NCBI RefSeq assembly: GCF_019599265.1
Contig: NZ_JAHZTC010000006.1
Location: 1 to 64,000, forward strand
DNA: 64,000 nt
Source of the DNA: Pontibacter sp. HSC-14F20
GTDB lineage: Bacteria > Bacteroidota > Bacteroidia > Cytophagales > Hymenobacteraceae
Direction of reading: 5' to 3'
Under the pieces are notes generated by a model that was given only the letters and a program-made list of their open reading frames with translations, was not told where the DNA came from and did not search any database. The translations under genes and the position numbers were made by a program. Shown in pieces: positions 25,119-34,671 of this stretch. Position 1 is the first letter of the stretch, and the number at the start of each line of letters is the position of its first letter.

Positions 25119-25892
25119 TTACCTTCCCTTAAACTCCGGCTTACGTTTTTCCACAAAGGCGTTCATGCCTTCAGTCTGGTCTTCGGAAGCAAAGCAGAGG
25201 TAGAAGTTTTTGCGCTCAAAGTGCAGGCCTTCGTCGAGGTTGGCTTCGAAAGAGCGGTTTACGGATTCCTTGGCAAGTTTGGCCGCTACCGGCGACATCT
25301 GGGCAACTTCTCCTGCCAATTTAAAGGCCTCTTCCAGGTATAGCTCCACCGGCACCACGCGGTTGATCAGACCGTGTTTCTCGGCTTCGTCGGCGCTGAT
25401 AAATTTACCGGTCAGCACCATTTCCATAGCTTTGGCTTTGCCAATAGCTTTAGTCAGGCGCTGTGTACCGCCCGCACCTGGCATTACCCCTATTTTTATT
25501 TCCGGCTGACCAAACTGTGCTGTTTCCGAAGCCACAATCATATCGCAGGTCATGGCCAGTTCGCAACCACCTCCCAGCGCAAAACCTGATACGGCCGCGA
25601 TGATCGGTTTTTTGGTTTTGCGGATCTGATCCCAAGTGGAGAACTGGTCGATGTTGAGCATGTCAATGGCCGTTTTGCCAGCCATTTGCTTGATGTCGGC
25701 ACCGGCAGCAAAAGCGCGTTCGTTGCCTGTGATGATGATGGCGCGCACCTCGTCGTTCTCGTCAAGTTCCTTCAGAGCATCGCGCATTTCGCCCATCAGC
25801 TGCAGGTTCAGGGCGTTAAGTTCTTTCGGACGGTTGAGTTGGATCAGGGCCACATGCGGACGGGCCTGTGGGGTGACAAGTATAAATTCCAT
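25119..25892 (-). CDS. Enoyl-CoA hydratase
   Basis: 257 residues, crotonase fold. Oxyanion-hole strand AFAAGADIKQM, the signature IAAVSGFALGGGCELAMTCDMIVAS, and the catalytic glutamates in GCELA and QPEIKIGVMPGAGGTQRL are all present, which fits a true hydratase rather than an isomerase. It hydrates trans-2-enoyl-CoA in fatty acid or amino acid degradation. No other beta-oxidation gene is adjacent. A 21-bp tandem direct repeat lies 8 bp before the start codon, suggesting dedicated control. Confidence 0.93.
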   Translation of the reverse strand: MEFILVTPQARPHVALIQLNRPKELNALNLQLMGEMRDALKELDENDEVRAIIITGNERAFAAGADIKQMAGKTAIDMLNIDQFSTWDQIRKTKKPIIAAVSGFALGGGCELAMTCDMIVASETAQFGQPEIKIGVMPGAGGTQRLTKAIGKAKAMEMVLTGKFISADEAEKHGLINRVVPVELYLEEAFKLAGEVAQMSPVAAKLAKESVNRSFEANLDEGLHFERKNFYLCFASEDQTEGMNAFVEKRKPEFKGR

Positions 25893-25899
25893 AGTTTAG

Positions 25900-25941
25900 T
25901 CTTTTTTGTTCGGACTAAGTTCTTTTTTGTTCGGACTAAGT
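25900..25941. promoter_or_regulatory. Perfect 2 x 21-bp tandem repeat before enoyl-CoA hydratase
   Basis: Units 25900-25920 and 25921-25941 are identical and carry the core TTCGGACTAAG. The first GGACTAA can also pair with TTAGTC just upstream. Spacing of 21 bp (two helical turns) puts both on one face of DNA, consistent with a cooperative repressor site. It may equally be a simple slippage duplication. The rest of this 400-bp gap holds several AGGTATA words and no gene. Confidence 0.5.
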
Positions 25942-26074
25942 TACGGCTTTTAGAGGATAGGGGAAAGGCGACTCTATGATATATGGTGCAGCCAGTCAAA
26001 ACCGGGACAGGAATTAATTTTGTGCTAAGGTATAGCGTTAGGTATACGACTATTCAGGCGCAGAGCACCTGACA

Positions 26075-26098
26075 GGTATAGGTATAGGTATAGGTATA
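26075..26098. repeat. Tandem array of four GGTATA units
   Basis: GGTATA is repeated four times without interruption and continues into GC, i.e. CAGG...TATAGC. Within the surrounding 160 bp the same word occurs again at about 26031, 26040, 26144 and 26154. This is the densest cluster of the window-wide AGGTATA/TATACCT word. Confidence 0.9.
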
Positions 26099-26292
26099 GC
26101 GCCAAAGTCGGGCATTGCAAACCTGTTGCGCAACAGACTCAACTTTATACCTAGTTATACCTATCATGAATCAGGATAATTGCGTCAGTTGAATTTTTGA
26201 GCTTACGGTTGCTGAAAACAGCGCTTCGAACACAGACAACAGGAGATTATCGCAGTTTTTGCGAGTGAGGGTAATTTCCTGCAGGTAGTAAT

Positions 26293-27561
26293 TTATCGGC
26301 ACACCACCTGAAACGTCGTTCTGGTTCGCTGTTCCATCAGTATTTCCTTGCCTTTCGTGATCTCCTGTATACTTTCGTTGTCGTAGTTTTTGATTGTAAA
26401 AAGCTGCAGCCTGGTGTTGTAGTGAATCGTGAACTGGTCCGTTAAGGTATCAAGTAACTTGTGGAGGCGTTCTTCATTATAATCAGTACAGATCGAAAAA
26501 GAGATCGCAGAGTTCTGCATCAGGTTGATCTTAAGCCGCAATTCTGACAAAGCATTGAAAATGGTACCGAGATTCTTCTCGCTGATAAAAGTAAAATCCT
26601 TGGCGCTGAACGACACCAGACACTGGTTATCCTTCACTATATACGCCGGAGCCAGCTTTTCAAAGCGACAATCGCAGATTTTGGTACCTTCAGCCGTTGG
26701 GTCCAAAAAGGATTTTACATACAGCGGAATCGACTTGTTAGCCAGTGGCTTGATCGTTTTGGGGTGAATGACCGAGGCGCCATAATAAGCCATTTCCACT
26801 GTTTCCTGGTAGTCAAGCTCGCGGTAGCGCACGGTGTGGGCAAAGCGTTTTGGGTCGGCGTTGAGCAGGCCAGCTACGTCCTTCCAGATATAAAGGCCTT
26901 CGGCATCGAGGCAGTAAGCAAAAATGGCGGCGCTGAAGTCAGAGCCCTCACGGCCAAGTGTGGTGGTGAGGCCGTTGTTGGTGCCGCCCAAAAAGCCCTG
27001 CGTCACGATAAGCTGCTGTGAAAGTATAGCAGGCAGATCTCGTTTGATCACTCGTTCGGTCCAGGCCCAGTCTACACGGGCTTCGCGCCAGCTACTATCC
27101 GTCTGAATGTATTTTCGGCTGTCCACCCAGGCATTGGCTATACCTTGATCCTGCATAAAATAGTGCACGATAACAGAAGACAGTAGCTCACCAAAACTCA
27201 CGACCTGGTCATAGCCTTTGTCGTGATTAGTAACTGATTGTCCTTTAGAGGCTTGTAGTACTTGCTGCAATTGAGCGAACAGATGTTCGAGGCGTCCGTA
27301 TACAGGGTGTTCCCTGTTCGGGAAAAGCTCATTAACAATAGCTAAATGATACTGACGGCTCTGATCGAGCGCGTCACCGAAATCTTTCCCGGCGGTGGTC
27401 AGGTCGTATACCTGCTCCAAGGCATTGGTCGTTTTGCCCATAGCTGACACCACCAGGAGCAATTCTTCTTTGCCACCCTGTGCGGATACGATCTGGGCCA
27501 GATTTTGCAATGCGCGGGCGTCTTTTACGGAGGCGCCGCCAAACTTAAATACTTTCATCAA
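26293..27561 (-). CDS. Aspartate kinase (monofunctional)
   Basis: 422 residues. Begins (M)MKVFKFGGASVKD, the KFGG(T/A)S phosphate loop; TTLGREGSDFSAAIFAYCLDA is the conserved aspartate-binding segment. The C-terminal ~110 residues carry degenerate ACT-type regulatory repeats (QCLVSFSAKDFTFI, INLMQNSAISFSICTD). It phosphorylates L-aspartate in the first step of Lys/Met/Thr synthesis. Shorter than LysC-type enzymes, as in many Bacteroidota copies. It is divergent from fbp. Confidence 0.92.
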   Translation of the reverse strand: MMKVFKFGGASVKDARALQNLAQIVSAQGGKEELLLVVSAMGKTTNALEQVYDLTTAGKDFGDALDQSRQYHLAIVNELFPNREHPVYGRLEHLFAQLQQVLQASKGQSVTNHDKGYDQVVSFGELLSSVIVHYFMQDQGIANAWVDSRKYIQTDSSWREARVDWAWTERVIKRDLPAILSQQLIVTQGFLGGTNNGLTTTLGREGSDFSAAIFAYCLDAEGLYIWKDVAGLLNADPKRFAHTVRYRELDYQETVEMAYYGASVIHPKTIKPLANKSIPLYVKSFLDPTAEGTKICDCRFEKLAPAYIVKDNQCLVSFSAKDFTFISEKNLGTIFNALSELRLKINLMQNSAISFSICTDYNEERLHKLLDTLTDQFTIHYNTRLQLFTIKNYDNESIQEITKGKEILMEQRTRTTFQVVCR

Positions 27562-27616
27562 TTGAGACTATTACTGCGTAAATGTAAGTATCCTTCGGTT
27601 ATGTTTCAAAATGTCA

Positions 27617-27624
27617 TATTTTTG
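27617..27624 (+). promoter_or_regulatory. Candidate -7 promoter element of fbp
   Basis: TATTTTTG matches TAnnTTTG, 26 nt ahead of the fbp start codon. Confidence 0.4.
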
Positions 27625-27650
27625 TAGCTATATATTTAAAATTCACCATA

Positions 27651-28676
27651 ATGAATGACAAACTAGCGCTTCCTGTCGGCACCACGCTTGACAGGTTTAT
27701 CATGAGAAAGCAGGAGGACTTCCCTTTTGCAACCGGAGAACTATCGCAGCTGCTGCGCGACATTGCCCTGGCAGCCAAGATCGTGAACCGCGAAATTAAC
27801 CGTGCCGGACTGATAGACGTGACCGGAGCCTACGGCCAGCAGAACGTGCAGGGAGAAGAACAACAGAAACTCGACGTGATCGCCAACATTCGCTTCATAC
27901 GCGCCCTTCGTAATGGCGGCGAGGTGTGTGCCATCATTTCAGAGGAGGAAGACGAAATCATTCAGACAGGCAACCTCAAAGGAAAGTACATTGTGGCCAT
28001 CGACCCGCTGGATGGCTCTTCCAACATCGATGTGAACGTTTCGATCGGTACCATCTTCTCTATTTATCGTCGTGTATCAGAAGCAGGCAATGAAGGTACG
28101 ATGGAAGACTGTATACAGAAAGGTGTCAACCAGATTGCGGCCGGCTATGTGGTTTATGGCTCGTCAACCATGCTGGTGTACACCACTGGTCATAGCGTGA
28201 ACGGCTTTACCTATGAGCCATCGCTGGGCGAGTTTTTCCTTTCTCACCCTAACATGCGCACGCCAGAGACAGGTACGATTTATTCTTGCAACGAAGGCGG
28301 CTATAACAGCTTCCCGGAAGGCATCAAAAATTACCTGAGCTATTGCAAAGAGAACGGTTACTCGGGTCGTTACATTGGCTCGCTGGTGTCTGATTTCCAC
28401 CGCAACCTAATCAAGGGTGGGGTATACATTTATCCGTCTACTGCGAAAGCGCCGAATGGCAAACTGCGCCTGTTGTACGAGTGCAACGCACTGGCCTTTA
28501 TTGTAGAGCAGGCAGGTGGAAAGGCTTCTAACGGCAAATGCCGCATTATGGAAGTAGAGCCAACCGAATTGCACCAGCGCTCGCCCCTGATCATCGGATC
28601 TTCCGAGATGGTGGACAAAGTAGAAGAATTTTTGAGAGCTGAAGTTGAAAAAAAAGAGGTAGTTACAGCAAACTAA
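27651..28676 (+). CDS. fbp: Fructose-1,6-bisphosphatase class I
   Basis: 341 residues, the usual length. Metal site and signature: ISEEEDE, then [21 protein letters not shown]. Substrate-binding C-terminal part contains [22 protein letters not shown] and the FBPase active-site pattern [21 protein letters not shown]. It removes the 1-phosphate in gluconeogenesis in the cytoplasm. It overlaps the convergent gene at 28673 by 4 nt. Confidence 0.96.
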   Translation: MNDKLALPVGTTLDRFIMRKQEDFPFATGELSQLLRDIALAAKIVNREINRAGLIDVTGAYGQQNVQGEEQQKLDVIANIRFIRALRNGGEVCAIISEEEDEIIQTGNLKGKYIVAIDPLDGSSNIDVNVSIGTIFSIYRRVSEAGNEGTMEDCIQKGVNQIAAGYVVYGSSTMLVYTTGHSVNGFTYEPSLGEFFLSHPNMRTPETGTIYSCNEGGYNSFPEGIKNYLSYCKENGYSGRYIGSLVSDFHRNLIKGGVYIYPSTAKAPNGKLRLLYECNALAFIVEQAGGKASNGKCRIMEVEPTELHQRSPLIIGSSEMVDKVEEFLRAEVEKKEVVTAN

Positions 28677-28981
28677 TTCTGGCTATACCGGAAGCGGATC
28701 TGCGCCTTGAGCAGCTCTCGCTCCACAATTAAACGGGCTATGTTTTCGGCTACTTCTTCTTCGGAGGCCGCGAGCATAGCCCGTTTGACGTTGCGCTCTT
28801 CCACATCAATGCGGTACAGTATGTTGAGCAACTGGTTCAGGTTATGGCGCAGCAGGTATAGAACCAGGCGGGCTACTTCCTGTACCAGCTCGCTTTCCTG
28901 GGAAGGCAGTTGGTGCTCCGATTCGAAAACCCGCTGGAGCTGACGAGCGGCGCTGGCAATGAGAGCAGGAGAGTAGGTCAT
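28673..28981 (-). CDS. Conserved hypothetical helical protein
   Basis: 102 residues from [20 protein letters not shown]; longer in-frame starts read through a low-complexity Lys/Arg stretch that overlaps a terminator and are rejected. Almost entirely helical, with hydrophobic heptads ([29 protein letters not shown]), probably a helical bundle or coiled coil. No signal peptide or motif. Family not recognised. Confidence 0.7.
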   Translation of the reverse strand: MTYSPALIASAARQLQRVFESEHQLPSQESELVQEVARLVLYLLRHNLNQLLNILYRIDVEERNVKRAMLAASEEEVAENIARLIVERELLKAQIRFRYSQN

Positions 28982-29013
28982 GACTGTAAGCGTAAGGTAT
29001 AGCGATAAAAAAA

Positions 29014-29037
29014 GCCCTCCTGTCCGGAGGGCTTTTT
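29014..29037. terminator. Bidirectional terminator after DUF5606 gene
   Basis: GCCCTCC (29014-29020) pairs with GGAGGGC (29026-29032), flanked by A and T runs. It lies 20 bp beyond the DUF5606 stop, and directly upstream of the helical hypothetical gene. Confidence 0.85.
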
Positions 29038-29051
29038 TGTGGGGCAGGTTC

Positions 29052-29531
29052 TTATTTCTTGGCCTTCTTTGCCTTCGATTCGGCCTTTTCTTCTTTGCCT
29101 TCTTCTGCTTTCTCATCTGAGGCAGGCGCTTCGTCTGCACTAAAGCCAACGTGCTTGTTTACGATGCCATACCAGGTGGCCAGTTTCCGCATATCAGATA
29201 TATACACACGGTCTTCGTCATAGTCTGGCAGCACGTCCGACATAAAGCTTTTCAGTTCCTCGTCAGAAGGTTTCTCGCCGAAAGGCAGCTCACCGTTATA
29301 CTTCTGGTGGATGCGGTCCATCACATCGGCCAGCGGCACAGTTGCTTCTTCGTCGTTGGTGTAGATCGAGATCTCGTCCAGCAGCGACATGCGGTGACGT
29401 GCCTGGGCTACCATACGGGTTGGCTTGTCAGAAAGGCTCTCCACAATCACGCCATTGCGTGTAGGCTTTACAATGCGGTAAAGTCCGCTCATGCCGGCAA
29501 TGGCTGAAACTTGTCTTAAATCAATAGGCAT
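29052..29531 (-). CDS. DUF5606 family protein
   Basis: 159 residues. Starts MPIDLRQVSAIAGMSGLYRIVKPTRNGVIVESL, the recognisable DUF5606 domain, with a middle containing ISIYTNDEEATVPLADV and a C-terminal tail of ~35 residues made of Glu, Lys, Ala and Ser that is probably disordered. The family is largely restricted to Bacteroidota and has no known function that I can name. It lies downstream of the TonB-domain gene on the same strand. Confidence 0.88.
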   Translation of the reverse strand: MPIDLRQVSAIAGMSGLYRIVKPTRNGVIVESLSDKPTRMVAQARHRMSLLDEISIYTNDEEATVPLADVMDRIHQKYNGELPFGEKPSDEELKSFMSDVLPDYDEDRVYISDMRKLATWYGIVNKHVGFSADEAPASDEKAEEGKEEKAESKAKKAKK

Positions 29532-29553
29532 AATCAGGTATAAAAACTGTTGG

Positions 29554-29952
29554 TTATAGTTTGAACATTATGGGCACACTGGCCACCATGCCAAAGCCGG
29601 GGCCGGGTGCCTTGAATTTCAGTAATTTGGCGATACGCAAGGCCTCCTCGCCAGTGCCTGCGCCCGCATTTTTCAGGACTTTAAATCCCGACGTGGAGCC
29701 GTCCTCGTTCAGCGTAAAGCTGATGATACACTCGCCCTGCACGCGGTTTTTACGTGCCATAGCCGGGTACTTTATCTGCTTGTCGATGAACTGGTACATT
29801 GCCTCCTGGCCACCTTTGTAGTACTCCGTCACAACGATAGACTTCGATGGTATCCATACCTCTTTCTCTTTAGCTGTATCGGCTGACTGAGCAGCAGCGG
29901 CAAAGGTCATAAAGGCAAATAAAAGAAACAAAATTGAGATTTTACTTTTCAT
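29554..29952 (-). CDS. Secreted protein with TonB C-terminal domain
   Basis: 132 residues from MKSKISILFLLFAFMTFAAAAQ (cleavable signal peptide). The rest is a TonB_C domain: QIKYPAMARKNRVQGECIISFTLNEDGSTSGFKVLKNAG...EEALRIAKLLKFKAP. Unlike real TonB there is no transmembrane anchor or proline-rich linker, so it is likely periplasmic. Bacteroidota carry many such free domains, with unclear roles. It lies between engB and the DUF5606 gene in the same direction. Confidence 0.85.
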   Translation of the reverse strand: MKSKISILFLLFAFMTFAAAAQSADTAKEKEVWIPSKSIVVTEYYKGGQEAMYQFIDKQIKYPAMARKNRVQGECIISFTLNEDGSTSGFKVLKNAGAGTGEEALRIAKLLKFKAPGPGFGMVASVPIMFKL

Positions 29953-29991
29953 AAGGGTAAACAATTTAAGTTAGCGCATACCCCATACCTG

Positions 29992-30594
29992 TCAGTACTG
30001 CACCTGTGCGTTCACCTCATCTATAAAATTGAGGATCTCGTCGCGCCCGGCTCTGTCAACAGCTGAGGTTTTGAACATGCGGGGAAGTTCATCCCATGTT
30101 TCCTGCATCTTACGGGCGTAGGCGGCTATGGTTGAGTCGGTCTTGGTGGCAGACTGCTTGTCGGTTTTGGTAAATACGATCACAAAAGGAACGCCAAGGT
30201 TGCCCAGATAGTGTATAAAGTCAAGGTCGACCTTCATCGGCTCGTGACGGGAATCGATGAGGACAAACACACAGGTCAGGTTTTCGCGCTTCTGCAGGTA
30301 GTAGTTGATCATCTTGCGCCACTGCTCCCGGGACTCCCTACTCACTTTGGCATAGCCATAGCCCGGCAAATCGACCAAGTACCACTTATCGTTGATCACG
30401 AAATGGTTGATGAGCTGTGTTTTACCCGGAGACTGGGAAGTTTTTGCTAACCCTTTTTGCTCCGTGATCATGTTAATGAGCGAGGACTTGCCTACATTGG
30501 AGCGGCCAATAAAGGCATACTCCGGTTTGTTGGGTTCCGGGCATTGGTCAACCCGTGTATTACTTATTAAGAATTTAGCTTCTTTGATAACCAT
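29992..30594 (-). CDS. engB: Ribosome biogenesis GTPase EngB/YsxC
   Basis: 200 residues. G1 GRSNVGKSSLIN, G2 TSQSPGKTQ, G3 DLPGYGYAKV, G4 TKTDK and G5 TSAVD are all present in order. The GTPase binds the 50S precursor and is usually essential. The start VIKEAKFLISNT follows the family pattern. It is the first gene of a possible engB-TonB domain-DUF5606 transcript. Confidence 0.95.
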   Translation of the reverse strand: MVIKEAKFLISNTRVDQCPEPNKPEYAFIGRSNVGKSSLINMITEQKGLAKTSQSPGKTQLINHFVINDKWYLVDLPGYGYAKVSRESREQWRKMINYYLQKRENLTCVFVLIDSRHEPMKVDLDFIHYLGNLGVPFVIVFTKTDKQSATKTDSTIAAYARKMQETWDELPRMFKTSAVDRAGRDEILNFIDEVNAQVQY

Positions 30595-31100
30595 GCTATT
30601 GCTTGCTTAAGCAGCCAAGCCGGTAGCTGGCTTGCTGATGTGGCATTTATAATTTATGGTCCGCGCTGTGCCTTAGATGACAGGTATAGCACGGATTTGT
30701 CAAAATTACTATTATTTTGGCAAACATGTCTCGGTTAAGCAGCAGAACGGGTGAGTCAGGTATAGTGGGAGTAAGTAAAGTTAAAATCAAAATTCGTTTT
30801 ACTAAATAATCCAGAAACCTATATAGTTTATATTTATATTTTAATATATTTGCTCTCTGATCTGGAATTGGGTTACTGCGTTAGTATATAAAAATAGATA
30901 TTAGTGTATCTATTATACCTTTAGTAGCGTAAGGGGGATGTTGTTGGGTGTGGGGAAGAAGTGAAAAAATACAATAAGAATGCAGGAGTGGAGCCGTTGG
31001 TAAGGTGATCAGCTAAGGGGGCAGGCCTCTGAAGCATTCTTCAAGAGAAAAATTATATAAATTTCCATACAAACAATAAGTATAACAAACCCTTTACAGC
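30595..31100. other. 506-bp AT-rich intergenic region
   Basis: Contains a hairpin near 30610-30640 (CAGCCAAGCC...TGGCTTGCTG) soon after the engB start, AGGTATAG words at about 30682 and 30758, and a TATATTTG element (30845-30852) that could be a distant promoter for the PorE-like gene. No open frame of interest. The long leader suggests a regulated promoter or 5' UTR for 31101. Confidence 0.5.
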
Positions 31101-33101
31101 ATGAATAATTTAGCCAAATTATTTTCACGGCTTTCATTAGCGCTTGCGGTTACCTGTGTGAGTGCCTACACGGTAGATGCACAGAGCAACAGAAAGCTGG
31201 TACGGACTGGAAACAAATTTTTTGACCGTGAAAACTACCGCGCTGCCTTGCCTTATTATGAGCAAGTGCTGGCCAATGACCCAAATAACGCTGAAGCCCT
31301 GTATTTTGCAGGTATCAGCTACATGACTTTCGATAAGGAGAAAGCGGCAGAGTATATCAACAAAGCACAGTCTGTTAAGCCTAATGTAGATCGTGATATT
31401 GAGTACTGGCTGGGCCGTATCAATCACATCAACTATCGTTTTGACGATGCCATTAAGCACTACCAGGCTTATATTCCGAATGTGCGTAAGCGTGATGACT
31501 GGCGCCGTGAAGAGGTGGCCATGCTGATCCAGCAGAGCCGCAACGCGCAGAAGGAAGTAGCTAACCCGAAAGATATCTTCGTGAAGAACTTAGGTGGTGT
31601 GGTAAACTCTGAGTACTCTGAGCACAGCCCAGTTATCTCTTCTGACGACAACTACCTGCTGTTCACCTCGCGTAGTGCGGGTAACAACCAGAGTGGTTCT
31701 AAAGCTGCTGACGGTGAGTACTTCGAAGACATCTACGAAACACGCCGTATTCAGGGTGACGAGTGGGAGCAGCCACGCTCTATCGCCGGTAACCTGAAGA
31801 GCTCAGGCCACGACGCTTCTATCCAGCTGTTCGACAACGATACCAAAATGCTGCTGTACCGTTCTGTAAACAACGGCGACATCATGTACGCAGAGCGTCA
31901 GGCGGACGGATCGTGGGGCGATGCCAAAAGCATTGGTTCTAACATCAACACAGCTGACTTTGAGTCTGATGCCTTTATTACGCCGGACAACCAGCGTCTA
32001 TACTTCTCTACCAGCCACTACTCTGAAGACGGCGACCTGGATATTTACGTATCGCAGCGTCAGCGCAACGGTGAGTGGGGCAAGCCGCGCAGTGTAGGTG
32101 CTGCCATCAACACAAAGTTTGATGACGATAGCCCGTACATGGCAACTGACGGTTCTTTATACTTCGCTTCACGTGGTCATAATACCATGGGTGGTTATGA
32201 CATCTTCGTAGCCAGGTACGACTCTGTAGCCAAGCGATTTGCCCGTCCTGAGAACCTGGGTTACCCGGTAAACACACCAGACGATGATACTTACTACCGC
32301 CTGAGCCCGGACGGAAGCTATGCTTACCTGTCTTCTTACCGCATTGGCGGTTACGGCGAAAAAGATATCTATACCATCAACTACATCCGTGCTGCCCGCG
32401 TAACTGGCCGTGTGTATGCCACCAACGACAGCCTGGCTATACCTGGTCTGGAGCTGGTATTTAACGGACAGCAGGCTGACAAGCGCCCGATCTCTTATCG
32501 AGACGTGACAAAGCAGGAAGACGGTCTGTATGACCTGAAAATCCTTTCTGGCCGTACTTACCAGGTTGAGATCACAAAAGACGGTGAAGTATTGACAACT
32601 GAGTCTTTTGAAATGCCAATGGTACTTAACGACACGACTGCCATTGAGCAGAACTTCTACATCGACTTCGGTGATGATTCTACTCGTGTAGGCCCAGGTG
32701 CTCCTACGTTGGCCGGTAAGGATGCCATTGCGACCATGGAGTTCAAAAACATCTACTACGACACTGACAAGTACGACCTTCGTGCCGAGTCTATTCGTGA
32801 GCTGGATGCAGTTGCCGCTTTCATGAAAGCTAACCCTAACGTGAACGTGAGCATCGAAGGTCACACTGACTCACGCGCAAGCGAGCAGTATAACATGACA
32901 CTTGGTGAGAACCGTGCGAATGCTGCCTTCGATTATCTGGTACAGCAGGGGATCTCTGCACGCAGACTCGTGACAGTAAGCTACGGTGAGCGTCGTCCGG
33001 TTGCTACTAACAACTCTTCTTCAAACATGCAGTTGAACAGAAGAACTGAGTTCAAGATCATTCAGCGTCAGGATACGCAGCAGGAAGTGCCTGTTAACTA
33101 A
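31101..33101 (+). CDS. PorE-like OmpA-family outer membrane protein (T9SS)
   Basis: 666 residues. Signal peptide to about residue 27 (AYTVDAQ), then TPR-like repeats (~30-130: RAALPYYEQVLANDPNNAEALYFAG), a PD40/WD40-like propeller (~165-425; blades with 'DNYLLFTSRS', 'QRLYFSTS', 'GSLYFASRG', 'DGSYAYLSS'), a carboxypeptidase-regulatory-like domain (~430-520) and a C-terminal OmpA peptidoglycan-binding domain (~545-660, IEGHTDSRASEQYN, NRRTEFKI). This order is that of PorE, a type IX secretion component that tethers to peptidoglycan. Other TPR-PD40-OmpA paralogues exist in this phylum, so PorE identity is probable, not certain. Confidence 0.85.
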   Translation: MNNLAKLFSRLSLALAVTCVSAYTVDAQSNRKLVRTGNKFFDRENYRAALPYYEQVLANDPNNAEALYFAGISYMTFDKEKAAEYINKAQSVKPNVDRDIEYWLGRINHINYRFDDAIKHYQAYIPNVRKRDDWRREEVAMLIQQSRNAQKEVANPKDIFVKNLGGVVNSEYSEHSPVISSDDNYLLFTSRSAGNNQSGSKAADGEYFEDIYETRRIQGDEWEQPRSIAGNLKSSGHDASIQLFDNDTKMLLYRSVNNGDIMYAERQADGSWGDAKSIGSNINTADFESDAFITPDNQRLYFSTSHYSEDGDLDIYVSQRQRNGEWGKPRSVGAAINTKFDDDSPYMATDGSLYFASRGHNTMGGYDIFVARYDSVAKRFARPENLGYPVNTPDDDTYYRLSPDGSYAYLSSYRIGGYGEKDIYTINYIRAARVTGRVYATNDSLAIPGLELVFNGQQADKRPISYRDVTKQEDGLYDLKILSGRTYQVEITKDGEVLTTESFEMPMVLNDTTAIEQNFYIDFGDDSTRVGPGAPTLAGKDAIATMEFKNIYYDTDKYDLRAESIRELDAVAAFMKANPNVNVSIEGHTDSRASEQYNMTLGENRANAAFDYLVQQGISARRLVTVSYGERRPVATNNSSSNMQLNRRTEFKIIQRQDTQQEVPVN

Positions 33102-33130
33102 GTTGCCTGATTACATTGTATAAATAAAAA

Positions 33131-33162
33131 ACAGGCTGGGCATTCGCTCAGCCTGTTTTTTT
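33131..33162 (+). terminator. Terminator after PorE-like gene
   Basis: ACAGGCTGGGC (33131-33141) pairs with GCTCAGCCTGT (one mismatch), followed by eight or more T residues and preceded by an A run. It lies 29 bp after the stop. Confidence 0.88.
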
Positions 33163-33206
33163 TATAATAATGGAATATATACTGTGCATAATAGTTACAG
33201 GTAGAG

Positions 33207-33214
33207 TATTTTTG
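33207..33214 (+). promoter_or_regulatory. Candidate -7 promoter element of ubiE-porT
   Basis: TATTTTTG matches TAnnTTTG, 26 nt before the ubiE start and just after a strong terminator, so a promoter is needed here. Confidence 0.45.
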
Positions 33215-33240
33215 TTCTTTTATTACAAGAAGCATAACCC

Positions 33241-33963
33241 ATGGCGGTAGTACCCTACAAAGACCAGAATAACGACAAGAAATCGCAAGTTGCGCAGATG
33301 TTCGACAACATTGCAGGCAAATACGACTTTCTGAATCATTTCCTGAGTGCTGGCATCGATATCATTTGGCGCAAGAAGGCGGTGAGCCTGCTTAAAACCG
33401 AAAAACCGAAGCAAATGCTGGACATTGCCACTGGCACAGCCGACTTTGCAATCGAAGCGCTGGCGCTCAATCCAGATAAAATCACAGGCGTTGATATTTC
33501 GGAAGGTATGCTGGCTGTGGGACGTGAAAAACTGAAGCGCAAAGGACTGACGAATAAGATCGAACTGAAGTATGGTGACTCCGAGAACCTGCCGTTTGAA
33601 GACAATAGCTTCGATGCGATTACAGTCGCTTTTGGAGTGCGTAACTTTGAAAACCTGAAGCAGGGCCTGTCGGAGATGCGCCGCGTGCTCAAGCCGGGCG
33701 GCACAGCTGTGGTGCTGGAGTTCTCCAAGCCGCAAAGCTTCCCGATGAAGCAGCTGTATCAATTTTATTTTAAGAATATACTACCGATGGTAGGTAAATT
33801 CGTTTCTAAGGACCGTGCCGCCTATACCTACCTGCCCGAATCGGTGCAGGCATTCCCGGATGGCAAGGGCTTCCTGAACATCTTTGAAGAAGTTGGCTTT
33901 AAACAAACAAAATGGCATTCACTCACATTTGGCATCAGCTCCATCTACACCGGCAAAAAATAA
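33241..33963 (+). CDS. ubiE: Demethylmenaquinone methyltransferase
   Basis: 240 residues. UbiE/MenG signatures: [24 protein letters not shown] motif [30 protein letters not shown] and [25 protein letters not shown], with [16 protein letters not shown] at the C-terminus. It performs the last step of menaquinone synthesis; Bacteroidota normally use menaquinone only. Its last 52 nt overlap the start of porT in another frame, so the two genes are coupled. Confidence 0.95.
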   Translation: MAVVPYKDQNNDKKSQVAQMFDNIAGKYDFLNHFLSAGIDIIWRKKAVSLLKTEKPKQMLDIATGTADFAIEALALNPDKITGVDISEGMLAVGREKLKRKGLTNKIELKYGDSENLPFEDNSFDAITVAFGVRNFENLKQGLSEMRRVLKPGGTAVVLEFSKPQSFPMKQLYQFYFKNILPMVGKFVSKDRAAYTYLPESVQAFPDGKGFLNIFEEVGFKQTKWHSLTFGISSIYTGKK

Positions 33964-34670
33964 GCTTTGCGGTATTTTTCTTCGTTTTCCTGGCAGGTGC
34001 TACGCAGGTACAGGCCCAGAACCAGAAAGTAAAAGGCGAAAATAAACCAGGCTACGACGAAAAACGCATTCACTATGGTTTCTACCTGGGGATGTCGTAT
34101 TCGAAGTACTACATTGAGCACTCTCAGGCTTATGCAGATCAAGTAGCCACAGGTACGCAAGTGAATACCATGAACAGCCTGGGTTTTTATCCTGGCCTGG
34201 TGTTGAACGTGCGTCTGCTCGAATACCTGGATGCCCGCTTTGTACCTGGTGTAGGCTTCTATGGCCGCAGCATCGATTTTGAAAGAGGCAGTGTTGAAGG
34301 CGAAGAAGGCGGTAACTTTGATAACACAACCTTTGCCTCCCCGGTGATCGAATTGCCGGTGCTACTCAAGTATAGAGCAAAGCGTCGCGGCAACTTCAGG
34401 ATGTACATGGTGGGCGGTGTGAAGGCGAGCCGTGTGTTGGGCAATACCACGCATACACAGAACCGCGACCTGCTCCGTATAAATCGCAATGACCTGTCGA
34501 TAGAATATGGTGTAGGTCTGGATATTTTCTACCCATACTTTAAGTTTGCACCCGAGCTGCGCTTCTCCCACGGACTCATGAATCAGAAAAGTAATGCCGG
34601 TGGGGAGTATAGTCCGTTGATCGACAAAATGACTACCCGAAACGTATCACTAATCTTTCACTTCGAATAG
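33912..34670 (+). CDS. porT: Type IX secretion protein PorT/SprT
   Basis: 252 residues. An uncleaved-looking polar stretch ([16 protein letters not shown]) precedes a hydrophobic signal segment ending VQAQNQ, so secretion to the outer membrane is expected; the family has an eight-stranded barrel. Conserved: [48 protein letters not shown] and [17 protein letters not shown]. PorT is required for type IX secretion, and the ubiE-porT order is common in the phylum. Start uncertain: the ATG at 33912 makes the 52-nt overlap with ubiE, and no later ATG precedes the signal segment. Confidence 0.92.
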   Translation: MAFTHIWHQLHLHRQKISFAVFFFVFLAGATQVQAQNQKVKGENKPGYDEKRIHYGFYLGMSYSKYYIEHSQAYADQVATGTQVNTMNSLGFYPGLVLNVRLLEYLDARFVPGVGFYGRSIDFERGSVEGEEGGNFDNTTFASPVIELPVLLKYRAKRRGNFRMYMVGGVKASRVLGNTTHTQNRDLLRINRNDLSIEYGVGLDIFYPYFKFAPELRFSHGLMNQKSNAGGEYSPLIDKMTTRNVSLIFHFE

Positions 34671-34671
34671 T

